64,000 bases of DNA from Sphagnum magellanicum (Eukaryota > Streptophyta > Sphagnopsida > Sphagnales > Sphagnaceae), in contig CM038919.1 of assembly GCA_021904315.1 (NCBI GenBank), forward strand, positions 13,695,666-13,759,665, given 5' to 3'. How positions within the stretch are numbered: the first letter of the stretch is position 1; each line of letters opens with the position of its first letter. The notes under the pieces are model-generated. The model saw only the letters and a program-made list of their open reading frames with translations. It was not told the origin of the DNA and made no database searches. The position numbers and the translations under genes were made by a program. Shown piece after piece: positions 1-12,244 of this stretch.

Positions 1-360
1 ACAACATATTATATAATTATACTTTATATTATATTAGGTTATATTCTAAACCTAAACTAGAGTATATGTAAACAGGTTTAGAATATGTTTGTGTACGTGC
101 AAACTATGGTGTATCATGTGAGGATCCAAATTCAGGTTGCCAACTGCCTGATGCAGGTATTGCTAAAGAGCCATAACAAGCTCTGTCCAAGCACCGTGCT
201 TGCACAGAGCTGCATGGTTCGGTTGCAGAGTTAGTTTGACAGAGTGCAGAATCGTGCATGGTGCAAAAAGACAAGCTTAGATGGAGCTCATTAGGGTTAA
301 AATGGATTGAAACGTTCTTCAAAGCTGAGCAGAGAATTTTACAGTTTTCTTTTTAGTGTG

Positions 361-640
361 TAATTTTATTTATTTTTTGCCCCCCAGGGATGCAATGTGG
401 GGCTTCTTTTTTCACTTGTGTGATGTAACCAAAAGTGGTTATCATCCACATTGAGATGATTTAGCCAAATTTGGCTATAGACCAGATATGAAATTAGAGT
501 TTTTTTAAGAGTCATCTTAGCTACCACTCTGGTGTAACTGTTGTAGAAATTTTGGAGATTTCATATTCTTTCTTTTTAGAAATCTGGTGAATTATGGCCA
601 TGTTTTCAAAAAAAATAATTTTTAGTGTGTTGAAATCATA
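361..640 (-). repeat. Palindrome-core dispersed repeat, copy A
   Basis: Member of a short interspersed family described here from the sequence. It reads T-rich leader, then GTGATGTAaCCAAAAGTGG, ATCATCCACA, and the palindrome AGCCAAATTTGGCT at 463-476, followed by a stretch like ACCAGATATGAAA. The strand is given so that the A-rich end (complement of the T-rich leader) is the 3' end, as for a retroposon. No coding content. Confidence 0.6.
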
Positions 641-3288
641 ATTTTCAGGTTGATAAATTGGGAATAATATGCCTTTCAACCCAAATAGTTGCATTCATCA
701 CTTTTATAGTTATATATTTTCCCGTCTTGGGTGAACCAACACCTTCCCTGGTACCATGGTTAAAACTCAAAACCCTAAACCTACACACCTAAATAGTGCA
801 ATAAAAAAAAAGAGAGACACCGTCCCGCAAGTGACAAGGTTATACAAGCAAAGATTTTGTGGAAGATGGATATATTAGGAAAGGTTGATGCTTATGTGAA
901 GTTGCAACTTTTGAATACACTCGTATCAAAGAAAACCCACACCAAAATGAACACTTTAAAACCTTGGATGGAATGGGCCTTTGAGGCTTTGGGTTTAGAC
1001 ATAATTTGAGCAATTTAGATGTTACTTCAAACAACGAGGAAAATATCTAATTGGTAAGTTAGTGAGCCTTTAAGTCCATGGTTTAGCATTTCCAAATTGT
1101 AACATGATTTTGGAAACTAAGCAAATTGTCAATGTAGTTTGTTTGAAGTCATTAGCAACAAAATGTGTTGAGAGCTGAATTCTTCGATTTATGAATTTGA
1201 TATTTTTCATTTTAAAAACATTGTTGGTAAAAGACTTTTATATGTGATTAAAGCTCATATGACCCATTGAATATGGGGATTGTGCAATTGGCGAAAACAA
1301 TGAATGAAGAACTAAATTCTGTCAAAGGAGAACCCATTGATGGTGTTGGAGTAGTAGTTCTAACTATTGCAAGAAGGTATGTTATTTATCGTCATTTGTG
1401 ACCTCAAAAGTCATGTTGGCAATGTGTTTGTTAAAAACTATAATTGTTCAATCCTATATAATTCTAAATGAGAAGCCATAACCTTGAGAATAATTTCATG
1501 CATTTAAATATTGAAAGTGCAACACAAACTTGTCCCTTTCTTATATTTGTGCTTTTACAACATTTTAATAATATGTCTAAAATTAAATGCTAGTGAAATA
1601 TTGATTAATCATTGATATGCTGTTATAATGACATTGTAATACAAAGATTAATCATCATAATATGTTTCAATGTTATCATAATATCATATAAGGATTGTAT
1701 CAACACTTTGTTAGCACTTAACTTTAAACATTAAAATGTTGTGAAAACATTGTATCAACACTTCGTTAATATTTAACTTTGAACACATTGTTAAAATGTT
1801 GTAAAAGCACATATACATAGAGGAGGGAAATTTGTGATGTGTGAATATTTGATAAATCATTAATACCTTTATGGATGGAAAAAAACTTGTTAATGATTAG
1901 GAGGCTACCTAAGGATAAATTGAGCTCTTTAATCAAACCTAATTTTGTTCATCAAATTATCATTGAAATAATTGAGATTCATTTTGACAATTTCACCTCT
2001 AGTCATTCAAATGAATATATAACTTATCCTATAAAGGCTTTAAAAAAAAATGAAAATCAGTTTTTTAACAATATTTTATGAGAAAAGAAAAAGAACTTTC
2101 CAACAAGCTGAATATTGCTTGATTTGGAGGAGACTTAAGCCCCCAAATTATCTTCTAGAGGTTTAAAGGTAATTTGTCCCAACTCCCATGGCTCCATGGA
2201 AGTTGGGAGTCAAGTGGGATATAACATCCATGCTTAAGTTTTGTAGGTGCTTTTCATTGTTGGATAACATTTTCCCAACATTTTTTCAATCTTTTCGAAC
2301 TCATACAATAAGGTGGCTTGCCTTGGCCTAAAAACTCATATAAATTCCTTTGTCAATTAGGCATTGCATGAGCCATACTCTAGCTATATTTTTGGGAGTC
2401 TTTTCAAACTTTGAATTATAGAAATTTGATGTCCTTTAATGGTGAATGGGTCCTTCATAAACTCATTGTGAATTATGTTTTTCTCACCTTTTCATAAATA
2501 TAAGTTTATCACGGCATGCTTATAATGGGATTGTTATACAAGTCTTTCAAAAATGTAATGCAAGTTGCTAGATGCCATTATTGGATTGTGAAAAATGAAC
2601 ATTAAACAAAGTTTTCATATTCCACATGTGCATGGGCTAATCACAATTCTACTCTAGAAACCTCTACTTAATAGATGTAGTTGGAACATTATTGAGTTCT
2701 TGGGACAACTCACTATTAATTTACAACACAAAAAGTTAAGGTCATGATGAGAATGGTACAATTAAAAATGAGAATGGATATGAGTGCAAATAAAGAGAGC
2801 TATTATTACATAAAACCCATTTGGTCACCTGCTCTTTTGGAGCTTGGGTCCTAGTTCTACAAGTTCATCTTGTCCACTTAGGCTTCATATAAAGACATTA
2901 ATGATTTTAAACTTTTTTTTCTATTTGATATAAGGATTGAAGATTATTATTTACTTGTTTGTTGAATTGTGTTGCAAGCAGGTAGCATAATGAAATATTT
3001 GCATATGCCAATTCATCTCTGAGTTGAAAAATTGTTGCTCCTTTCCCTCATAAAATTGGGATGGGATTGTAACATTTGATCATATTGAGCGAAGAAAATC
3101 CAATCAAACTGTTGAATACTAATGACAAGGTGTGTATAGTAGTAAATTTGTTTGATGTTACAAAGGTTTTTGTTCAGGTGTTCATGGTTGTTAATGCAAT
3201 GTTGTGTTAATTCTGTGGGTTACAATTCTATGTTTAGGGAAGTGAGCCGCATTATCAAATCTACAAGGAGTTCTTTGATCTCAAGTGT
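641..3288. other. AT-rich intergenic DNA, no gene recognised
   Basis: No recognisable protein family in any frame. Short open frames, such as 68 codons at 1875-2081 (+), have low-complexity AT-driven composition and no motif. A 58-bp direct duplication lies at 1692-1808. The segment near 1270-1375 can be read as a short Val/Ile-rich peptide but ends at stops on both sides and could not be assigned. Confidence 0.5.
1692..1808. repeat. Direct duplication, about 58 bp x 2
   Basis: Two imperfect adjacent copies of a unit beginning ATTGTATCAACACTT and ending with AAAATGTTGT. It lies in AT-rich intergenic DNA and has no coding role that I can see. Confidence 0.7.
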
Positions 3289-3515
3289 GAAATTTGTCAT
3301 GAATATGAAAAATGTATAAAATTGCAATCTTTTCATACCACACTCTTTTGTGCCTTTCGTCACTTGAAATCTGTCATGAATATGAAAATGTATGAAATTG
3401 CAATCCTTTCACACCACACTCTTTTGTGCCTTTTGTCACTTGAAATCTGTCATGAATATGAAAATGTATGAAATTGCAATCCTTTCATTCCACACTCTTT
3501 TTTGTGCCTTTGTTC
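3289..3515. repeat. Tandem repeat, about 76 bp x 3
   Basis: Three head-to-tail copies start at about 3289, 3366 and 3442, each opening with GAAATCTGTCATGAATATG and containing CACACTCTTTTGTGCC. Copies 2 and 3 are nearly identical, so the last duplication is recent. Confidence 0.85.
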
Positions 3516-4544
3516 CAATGTTGGGACCATGTATGTTACATGAAGAGAAATAGAATACCAGGCTATTTCCTTCATGTAGGAAATAGTCCTTCCTTTCGAT
3601 TTCATTTTCTGCTTATTTTTTATTCTACTTTTACATTTCTGAAATAGTTGTTTTTGGAGTCGATAAGAGAATAAGAGGAAGACGCTCCCTTTGATTGTAT
3701 ATCATAACATCGATGAAGAGAACTTTTGTGTGCGCACTACACTTTATGCCTTCTTTGCTAGACAAAAACGCTGATTGAAGCCCTTTTTCTCAACCAAAAA
3801 TGTCTGGAAATCATGAAATTCTCAACCCACCCAATGACAGCTTTCTGTACTCAACACGACTTTCATAATGTTCTCGGACTTTTGATAGCTGTTCTTGTGC
3901 TAGCAAACTTTGCAGAGGTCAACGTTATAGTGTGATTTTTTTATTGGATGTGTTTATAGAGAAATAAGTATCAAATTGGAAGCAGAAAATGTGATGAATC
4001 TGCGAGATGAATCTGCGAGATGACATGAGCCAAGAAACCCCCTTCCAAAGTTTGTCACTTAACATGGGCCTTTACCACATGAGCAAGCTGATTAGGGCAA
4101 GTGACTTCAGGAGGGTGGCGATGGGTTCTTTGAATAAGAACCCAGCCAGAGCATGAATGTTACTGGACATAACCATCCCTCATGAGAATTGAGATGCACT
4201 CTCTTCATCCAAGCTGCAAAGGCTTTCGCAACTATTGGGTCAATGAGAGCCCACCGTAGTAGGTCACTAAAGAAACAAAGATCGAAGGCTATGGCTTGTA
4301 ACTCCCGTCCAAACTACCAATGGTTTGAGATTCTCACGAGGGATGTTATGTATTATGGAATGGGCCTGTTAGGGTCAGTTCCACCCAAGAATGCAGCCAA
4401 AACCTCTAGGATGAGCCACCATTTTGTCAGATGGCAATGGGTGTGCCTGTTCCAAAGTGTAAAAGCCTATGAGAAAAAGACTAGTGCATCCCAGTTCATC
4501 AGCGTTACCATACAAGTGATCAGTTTTTTCTGCACCATATATGA

Positions 4545-4905
4545 TGTAAGATTCTCATTTCTCCAATCTACATTACAAGATCTCAGCTTTGCTGTGAGCT
4601 TCTCATTGATTCAATACAAGAGATCTGAGCTATGCTGTAAGCTTCTCATTTCTCCAATCTATATTACAAGATCTCAGCTTTGCTACGAGCTTCTCATGCT
4701 TCAATACAAGAGATCTGAGCTATGCTGTAAGCTTCTCGTTTCTTCAATCTCCATTAAAAGATTTGAGCTTATTTGACACTGATATAAGCCTCTCAATTCT
4801 GCAATCTTCATTACAAGATCTGAGCAAGTTATCAAGGCTTTGCCTTGAAAGTAAGTTCCTCACCTTCAACCGCCATTAAAAGATCTGAGCGCTGTGCTTC
4901 TGATG
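4545..4905. repeat. Degenerate tandem repeat of about 45-60 bp
   Basis: At least six copies alternate between AAGATCTCAGCTTTGC and AGATCTGAGCTATGCTGTAAGC forms, each followed by TTCTCATTTCTCCAATCT-like sequence. The repeat keeps a 195-codon plus-strand frame (4189-4776) open. That frame is repeat-driven and is not called as a gene. Confidence 0.75.
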
Positions 4906-5950
4906 GAAGCTTCTTATTTCTTTGGAGATTGAAAGAAATGAGGAAGAAATGCTCCGAGCTTGCATCAAAGACAAAGCTCAACTAGATATGTTAGTTGATG
5001 ATCCTCGACATGGAATGCATGAATTCATATTCAGCCAAAGAAGAAGAAGCACAAAAACAAAAAAAACTATCGATACTATGCGCTCAGTGGAAGAAGAAGT
5101 CGTTTTGAGGATTTGCCCATAGTGCTAAGCACCTCGCAAAAAGCCTCATGGCATTATCATCATTGCGCTACGGTTCTGTCGCCAAAAATGATCCGAAGAA
5201 AGACATCAGGGAAACAACAGAGACGAGTCTAGGATTCGACAGCAGTTTGAGAAGAAGAGCAGAAAAACAAAGACACCCAGGGAGAGGTCAGTCATAGAAC
5301 ACTTGTCGTCGAACATTTGAAACAAGCCAAGACTTTTGGGAGTCGATCCCGCATGGCCTATTGTACCGATCGACATACTTACAACACACTTCACAAAGCG
5401 TGCTGCAAGCCTCTCTCCGTCTGTGAAGAGTAACTAGCGAGAAGCGAAATGGAAAATTCTTCACCCCTCTACTCTTATCTTCACATTTCAAAGTAAACGG
5501 ACATTGAATCATCAACGACAGCGTCAGTTCTCAAGCTGGTAGCAAATACTGGAAAGGACTTGAAAACCAATCAAGAAATTATATCTTCCTAGAGAGTAAA
5601 CGAGATAAAGAGATCCCAGACTGCAGTTCAAAGCCACATCGTAAGACAACAAATCTTCAACCAAAAATAAAGACAGAAATCAAATCAGGGGAAAAAAAAA
5701 CAAAAAAAAACAAAGACGAGGTTCAAGGAACAGAGCGCAGGAAACCACATTCCCATCCCGATGTACAGAACCACGAAGCAAGGAGAACGCAGGTTGGTGA
5801 GGAGTTGAGAGAGGCGCGCGCAAACGTTACGGGTCAGACGGCTCGGCTCTTTCCGTCTTTTTGAACCCTAAACCCTAACCCTAAAATCGCGACCGAGAAC
5901 GCGTGCCACCACCAAAGGACTAAACATAGGTAACGAAGAACCCAATGTTA
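4906..5950. other. Less AT-rich stretch without a recognised gene
   Basis: Base composition is more balanced than the surroundings, and a telomere-like run (AACCCTAAACCCTAACCCTA) sits at about 5862-5881. This resembles plant promoter or 5'-leader DNA, where such telo-boxes are common. No open frame shows a recognisable domain. It could be the 5' end of an unrecognised gene or a gene relic. Confidence 0.3.
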
Positions 5951-5954
5951 TCAG

Positions 5955-6085
5955 GTTTTTTTTTCTTATTTTCATTTTTTTTTGGCAATTTTGTGAGGTA
6001 GGTGTACTGGCAATCATCCACAAGAGGACTTTAGCCAAATTTGGCTACAGGTCAGAGAGAAAAATACAATTTTTTTGAAACCCTG
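5955..6085 (-). repeat. Palindrome-core dispersed repeat, copy B
   Basis: Truncated copy with a T-rich leader, AATTTTGTGAGGTAGG, CAATCATCCACAAGAGG, the exact palindrome AGCCAAATTTGGCT at 6033-6046, then ACAGGTCAGAGAGAAAA. It is immediately followed by another copy. Confidence 0.7.
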
Positions 6086-6099
6086 GTATGCACTGTTTT

Positions 6100-6525
6100 T
6101 TTTTCCTTTTTTTCAATTTTGTGATGCTTGCTTAAGTGGTGATAGTCCATGAGAATATTTAGCCAAATTTGGCAATATTCAAAATATGAAAGCATACAAT
6201 CTTAAGTACCCTTTCATATTGTAGGCAATTGTGGCAATTTTTAGCGATTATTATTTTAAACTGAATTTGTGACAGAATTTTTTTGAAAGTATATTTCCCA
6301 AAATAGAGAAAATTCGCCACCAAAAAAAATAAAAATGCACTGCTGCTATGTACTGGAAAATCACCTATGGTCAAAATAGGATGATTTCAACTTGTTTTTT
6401 TGCCTTGAAAATATTGTGACTTTGAGCCATTTTTTTTTTCAAAAAAATCCTTTGTACAAGTCACAGCCCCACACCTCTTTTTTTCTTGTCACAAAGTGAT
6501 GAAATATTGTCACCTGAAAAGAAAA
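6100..6525 (-). repeat. Palindrome-core dispersed repeat, copy C (long)
   Basis: Long copy in the same orientation as copy B. It has TTTTTCAATTTTGTGATG, GTGGTGATAGTCCATGAG, and the palindrome with one changed base at 6161-6174. A distal part contains AAAATCCTTTGTACAAGTCA and CTTGTCACAAAGTGATG. The distal part is shared with copies F and J, so the full element is roughly 300-430 bp. Confidence 0.65.
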
Positions 6526-7157
6526 ACCCTAATTGTTATATGATGATAACTGAAACTCCCCATGCATTCCAAGGAGGAATTCGTCTTCCATTTACACAAC
6601 AAGTGGAAACTAGAGACATCTTGTAACTAACTCTGTAGGAGGTTTGACAATGGGGCGAAATTCCAGAGGAGCAATGTACTCGCAACTTTCGAAGAAGAAA
6701 ATGGCAGGTGTTTACATAGAATATCTCTGAAGAACAGGGGTTGCAACAAAACCTACATTGATGAAGAAGAGGGGTTGTGGCAAACCGTCTTTGTAGAAAG
6801 TTGTTGACAATACGGAGGAAAAAAAATGATCGATAAGTTTCTGCATCATATTATTGATGACAATGAATAACTTGGCACTGAAAAAAAACATACCCCTTTA
6901 TCTCTCGTCTTTCATAAACTATACAAAGAATGACTTCCCTTGTCTGGCTATGCACCAACTTATGCAAGAGTCCTCATTCATGTTGTGCCATAATACCTTG
7001 GGAGCTTAGACACTAATTAATTAGGTATAGTATTTCCAGAAATGATTTTTTTGGGAAAGATTTAAAATTAATTTCATTTTCATGAAAAAAATTGTAATTT
7101 TTTGGGTTTGAACTTTGAACTCACATTGGCTCCTCCTCCCTGATGTTTAAGGGCTAA

Positions 7158-7333
7158 AATCTTTGTGGTCTGAAACTGAAATGTTTCTTCAAGATCATAT
7201 GCAAGGTGTTTGAAAATCTTTGTAGTCTGAAACTGAAATTTTTTCTTCAAGATCATTTGCAAGGTGTTTGAAAATCTTTGTAGTCTGAAACTGAAATTTT
7301 TCTTCAAGATCATTTTGCAAGGTGTTTGAAACT
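7158..7333. repeat. Tandem repeat, about 58 bp x 3
   Basis: Three copies of AATCTTTGTAGTCTGAAACT followed by GAAATTTTTTCTTCAAGATC, starting at about 7158, 7215 and 7273. A 77-codon minus-strand frame over them is simply the translated repeat. Confidence 0.85.
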
Positions 7334-7379
7334 GTTAAATTGCCACATTTATTTATTTCCCCAAACACCCAAACTGTAA

Positions 7380-7600
7380 ATGGAATCCCAAATCTGGTTC
7401 CAGTTTTGATTCTTTAAAAACTGGGATCCCAATTTCGGTTTGGTTCCAATTTCAAACCCAGTTTCAAAAATCAGACCCAGTGCTGGTTCAGTTTTTACTA
7501 ATCACAACCAGAATTGGCGGTTCTAACATGGCAAAATCGAGTACCTGGCCAACAGTTGTTTATACCCTGCCTTATACCACACAACATTCAGCCACAGACC
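7380..7600. repeat. Second dispersed repeat family, copy 1
   Basis: CTGGTTCC/CCAGTTTC-rich sequence related at about the 70 percent level, by eye, to 34880-35115. Shared blocks include CCAGAATTGGCGGTTCTAAC against CCAGAACTGGAATCTGCAAT, and GAGTACCTGGCCAACAGTTG against a similar block. A related piece follows at 7805-7860 (AAAGCCAATAGCAGTCCAGC). Confidence 0.55.
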
Positions 7601-7804
7601 CTCTACCAGGACCAAACTTGAATGAAAGTATAGAAGAAGGTCCCACTATGGGGGCCTTTTGGATTTGAGATTTTCGAAGTTAGTAGGCTGAGGGAGGTTG
7701 AAAATTCGAAAGGCCCCCATATCTTTTTATCGGTTTAAAAAAAAAACCCAATACCAGGTATGAATGGAAAACACAAAAGAACCGATACCAGGACTTACCA
7801 GTTC

Positions 7805-7860
7805 AGTATGTTGGAAAGCCAATAGCAGTCCAGCATTGGTATGCACTCAAACCTCCATTG
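7805..7860. repeat. Dispersed repeat piece related to 36745-36800
   Basis: AGTATGTTGGAAAGCCAATA then CAGTCCAGCATTGGTATG matches GGTATGCTCCAAAGCCAATA then CAGACCAACACTGGTTCA at 36750-36793. It is probably part of, or adjacent to, the second dispersed family. Confidence 0.5.
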
Positions 7861-7929
7861 ATACCCACTCATGTCCCGTTTGAGACCCCAATTGTGTTAT
7901 TGATACAATTTCAATAAATTAAATTTATC

Positions 7930-8313
7930 ATGATAGTTTAGAATGTAATCTAATATATTCAAATTCCTTCCAGTATTGGGTGGTTCTCTCTTTTGCAAAG
8001 AAAGAACCATTGGGTATTGGTTGGGTATATGAAACCTTGACCAGTGGTTCACAATAAATAAAAAAAAGCCTGTTTTGACCTGGAATCACAGTTCTCAAAA
8101 ACCAATCAAAGAACCTACCCTGAACCATCATCAATTTCAACAAGTTTTGATTTAATTTTGTTCTTTTGAAGCACAGCATCAGACCTGACCTACACAGGCT
8201 TTCAAAGGGCCAACAGGAGTTTGACATGCACACCACTGGGTTTGAACCCAGGACCTTTTCTGAGGTCCCAGGGTCGAAGATTGCACTATACCAGTGAGCC
8301 ATCACCCCTGGGA
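7930..8313 (-). mobile_element. tRNA-derived SINE
   Basis: On the minus strand the element opens near 8313 with GGGGTGATGGCTCACTGG, which fits an RNA polymerase III A box (TGGCTCACTGG). About 45 bases later comes GGGTTCAAACCCAG, a good B box, which is also the T-arm palindrome of a tRNA. The tRNA-like head (about 8310-8225) is followed by a non-tRNA body running to about 7930, about 380 bp in all. A 125-codon minus-strand frame over it is incidental. Tail and target-site duplication were not resolved. It cannot be a functional tRNA gene because the anticodon arm does not fold into a clear seven-base loop. Confidence 0.7.
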
Positions 8314-8546
8314 TATTATTCTGAAATTGTTTAAAACCTGGAACATCAGATTCTTTGATTTTTTAATTTTCAAAAACTCTGAACCAGAGGTTGTGCCAAA
8401 ATCAATGAACTGCCTTAAGTTGAATTTCAAAACTTCATCAATGTCAAGTTTTTCAACCAGATTTTGTAGTTCTTCAATTTTTACCATTATAAAGTCCAAG
8501 TGCAAATGGCAAATTAGATTAAAACATTTGACTTAAATGAACATAT

Positions 8547-8780
8547 ATGCATGAGGTTTTTGATTATGATGATGTTCACTTGGAATTGGGGAACATAGTT
8601 AAAGATTCAAGGCCACTGGTTGGTTCAATTTCAGCACCAAGTGGACCCTATGATTCTAAAACCATTGTAACATTGTGTGACTTCGATGAGGAAGGAAAAA
8701 TTGCATGGGAGGTATTCCAAACTCAACTCACCTTAAATCAAAAGGCATGGATCCTTCATCACAAGTTGTCTTTCCCTTGA
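8547..8780 (+). other. Unrecognised 77-codon open frame
   Basis: Starts at ATG and encodes a fairly complex, acidic peptide (key stretch GNIVKDSRPLVGSISAP) ending at TGA. It lies 0.4 kb upstream of the hAT transposase relic on the same strand and might be part of that element or a relic exon. No family is recognised. Confidence 0.25.
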
Positions 8781-9198
8781 CATTTTTTTTGTGTGTGAAC
8801 GATGATAGTAAGCTAGATCTTGTTATGCTTCAAACCATGTGTTATGTGATTTGTCATTCTGTTTATTAGACTTACAATTTTGGTAGTACTATCAAAAAGA
8901 GGAAAAATATGATTTCATACAACCAGTGACATTGGACCATTTATATAAATATATATATATATCTTGGTTGAGCATCCAACCACTTGGCACAAATGGAAAG
9001 TGTCAATTCAACTTTTGATGCAAAAGAACAACAATGAGAAAAGTTCAAAAAGAGAATTTGTACTGGTTATGGGGCCATCATAAATCCTTTTGGGATTGTT
9101 AATCCTTATAAAAAGAATAGTGCGCAAAAAAAGAAATTCATGGAAGACCTATTGTTGTTTGTTGTTAAAATTTAAAGTTTGTTAGGAAAAATCAATGG

Positions 9199-10480
9199 TT
9201 GAGCGTTTGGTCATGCGTCAAAATCATCAAAATAGTGTTTCCAAATCGAAAGCAAATGGTTCAACATATCATCCTTTCATTAGTGGCCAGAAAAAAAGAA
9301 CAATATGCAATGTTGGCTTTGGATTCATGTGTTACAACAATAGTTTCTTTTGACTTGTGGATGTTTAGATCTAGACACATAATTAATTTCATAAACTTAT
9401 AATAGGGGCCTTGCCATGTGACAATGGGACTTTTGGAAGTCACCAATATGTTTGGAATTGCAATGATAATGTAGGCCATGGATCTCTTGTTATCATACAA
9501 TCTACTGGACAAACTAATTGTGTATGTGAAGGATGAGGGTGGCAATTTGTCCACCCTTGCAGCATGAGTTTTTATTTCAATGGTCAAATTTGTTCCTTTG
9601 GCACTAAAAATTCCTTGGCAAGGGTCATGTTTTGGGCATGTTTTGAACAAAGCATGCCAATATGCTTACAATGCTACTAATTTGCTTGTGTTGATTTTTA
9701 AAAGGTTAGTTTGAAAGTCATAGAATTTGCCTTATAGAATACAATGAGATGGATTAAGATGTTTGATGGAGAAACATAGTGAATGGCAAAGGGCATGCTT
9801 TGATGTTGGACTTTCCCATTGAAAATGGAAAACATTGATTAGTGAAAACTAATTTTGTTAGCAAGATGATTATGTTTTCAAAAACTTCAAAATGTCAAGA
9901 TGTCATCAATTTATGTTATGGGAAGCAAGAAATTCAAGAATTGCAAGGTTGTGTGTTAGATGCACACAGATGGGCAATTTACAAAATGGTTGTTAAAATT
10001 ATGTTTACCACTGTGAAGTAATATATGTTCAATCAAACCCAACAATATTGGTTACTTTTTGGTGCCATAGATGCCACCCTTTCAATTAGTCTATGTATGC
10101 AAAATGAAATTGAACAATATGATATTACCCCTCGCAATATTGTGAAAGGGGATTGTGAATATGAATTGGCAATATTGTGAATGTATATGATAATAGAAGT
10201 ACAAGTTGTCTTGGCTCCATTTTTGTTTTTTGCATATACTGACAATGATACCAAGGTTCACAACATTCTAGCATTGATGTTCAACTCATGTTTTAAATCC
10301 CTTGATGTGATGAAAACATTTGCTGGATGGGCAAAAGTGATACAAATGGTGGCATAGTATGACAACAAAACTTTGTTACCATCTATAATGATTACTTTTC
10401 AATTCCTAAATCTTAGCATTCATGGCCTAATTGAAGTAGCACCAGTTGATGATGATGACGATGATTTCATCTTTATAACA
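9199..10480 (+). pseudogene. hAT-superfamily transposase relic (DUF659-type)
   Basis: Decayed transposase readable only by switching frames. In order it shows the conserved region around TIVSFDLWM (about 9335-9365), then VYVKDEGGNLSTL (about 9512-9550) and GSCFGHVLNKACQYA (about 9610-9665). A C-terminal part with LMFNSCFKSLDVMKTFAGWA (about 10275-10335) is followed by an acidic tail of five Asp codons near 10450. These blocks and their order match plant hAT transposases, which carry a DUF659 region followed by the hAT dimerisation region. Many stops and frameshifts make it non-functional. Terminal inverted repeats and the 8-bp target duplication were not found. The A/T-rich 3' flank runs into a tandem repeat. 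Confidence 0.7.
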
Positions 10481-10516
10481 TTGATCTTAAATAAAGCCAC
10501 TTTGTATAAGTTGTTT

Positions 10517-10752
10517 GAAAATGAATTGTGCTTATTTCACCATTTGCATGTGCAATTGTGCTTATTTCATCATTTGCGTGTGCTATAGTGCACATTTTCT
10601 TAAAAATGAATTGTGCTTGTTTCACCATTTGCATGCATTATTATTGAAAGTTACTTTAAAATGAATTGTGCTTATTCCACCATTTACATGTACTATCATG
10701 CAAAGGTGCTTAAAAATGAATTGTGTTTATTGTACCATTTGCATGTGCTATA
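10517..10752. repeat. Tandem repeat of about 52-56 bp
   Basis: Four to five copies of AAAATGAATTGTGCTTATTT followed by CACCATTTGCATGTG, at about 10519, 10551 (partial), 10603, 10655 and 10711. They lie just 3' of the hAT relic. Confidence 0.8.
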
Positions 10753-10808
10753 CCCTAGCTGAGCAGGTTAGATGCACTATGACTAGATGCACTAAAGTGA
10801 TAGCATTA

Positions 10809-10810
<2 letters not shown>

Positions 10811-10849
<39 letters not shown>
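10811..10849. repeat. (AT)n microsatellite
   Basis: Uninterrupted AT dinucleotide run of about 39 bp. A shorter (AT)n lies at about 15889-15906. Confidence 0.95.
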
Positions 10850-10852
<3 letters not shown>

Positions 10853-11293
10853 TGTAAGAAGGCACATTATCCGACATATAGTTTTCTTGCCAAGTGGCAA
10901 AAAGCATTTTGAGAAATGAAATGTCCACATGTTTCTCTTAAAAAAATTTCCAGTGAAAGCTAGTGGATATTGTATCACAAGAAAAAAAAACATTCTCTGC
11001 AAACTGCTTCACTTCAAGTAATTCTAGGTAAGATTGAGATATTAGAGGAGAATCCTCTTTTTTTTTTGGATGGATTTTCATCACTTTGCAGCCCAAAAAA
11101 CGACAGTGAAATTTCTACAAAGGAAAAAAAGGTCCAAAATTGACATATTTCAAGGAAAAAAAGTGAAATTGGCATACAATAGAGTTCTCTGTAGTAAAGT
11201 AAGAAAAACACAGCACCAAAACTCTGAGTTTGGTCATACAGAGGGTGAGATGAAAAGAAAACCTGCAAAACAGTACATTAGCATTCAATAGGG

Positions 11294-11431
11294 GATGAAA
11301 CTCAGAAAACCATCAATTTTAGTGGTAAACTGAATTTCATCCTGTCTTTCCTTTTTCCTGAGGATGAAACTCAGAAAACCATCAATTTTGGTGGTCAACT
11401 GAATTTCATCCTATCTTTCCTTTTTCCTGAG
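11294..11431. repeat. Direct duplication, about 69 bp x 2
   Basis: Two near-identical units opening GATGAAACTCAGAAAACC and ending TCTTTCCTTTTTCCTGAG. The few differences indicate a recent duplication. Confidence 0.9.
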
Positions 11432-12244
11432 CTCTTCCACTGTTTCAACAAATATTTTCACTACTCCTAACTGAACAATTATTATAATTAGTCTCAAACC
11501 TTGTTAGTATCGGCATGAATCTTGTGAGTATCAATATTTCATATTGAGATTTATTAAGATGTCTTTACTTTGCAAATACCACTGAAAGAGGCGATAGGGG
11601 GGTGAAAGGAGGCCCAAAGACAGGGTGAAGAAGTCTATTGTCACAACAAGTTTGGTGCAAATCATGGCAGGGATTCTGAATTTTCTCTCTGAGCTGTAGC
11701 TAAATTTGGTGCATAATCGTCAAGGCACCTAAGTCACGAAACAGCTCGACCTCCAACAAAAAGGTCACACCACAAACAAGAAAAAGAAAAAAAAGTTGTA
11801 ATATCCATTACTGACTAACAACAAGGGACACGTAAAAAAAAGATTTGTACAAATACAAAATCCCCAGTACCCCTTTTTTTTATTAGAGAAAAAAATAATC
11901 GTAAGTTTTACATGTAAGAGTAATTGTTTACAAATGTGTGATGATAAACGAGCTTAATAAGACGCTGCTGGCTTCAGCCCAAAAATCAACACAAATAAAT
12001 AATTTCTCGGATCATCAGCAGAGATCATCCGGAATATATAACAAAAGCCAGACACAATTTGGCTAATAAGAAGAAGAAAGAACTCTTGACTTGAGAGTGT
12101 AAATTCCCACAACCCCACGACAAAACTGTTGGAACAATAATCGTTATTCTTTCACAAACTTGTTGTTATAAGATTAGACAAACGGACGACGTTTGGAAAT
12201 CATGTAGCACTTGTGGTATGCACACTGTGTTTGTTTGTTATTTT
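11432..12244. other. Downstream flank / probable 3' region of the dehydrin gene
   Basis: No open frame of interest. The part adjacent to 12245 lies downstream of the minus-strand dehydrin stop codon and probably includes its 3' UTR. No polyadenylation site is assigned. Confidence 0.35.

Noticed and set aside
4189..4776. 195-codon plus-strand open frame
   Set aside because: Its second half is the translated tandem repeat, the first half has no motif, and there are no supporting splice or promoter signals.
5862..5886. Telomeric repeat insertion (also at about 15921 and 39617)
   Set aside because: Only two to three AAACCCTA units each time, which is the size of ordinary telo-box promoter motifs or chance, not an interstitial telomere.
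8220..8313. A functional tRNA gene
   Set aside because: A and B boxes are present, but the acceptor and anticodon stems do not pair properly and the sequence continues as a SINE body.
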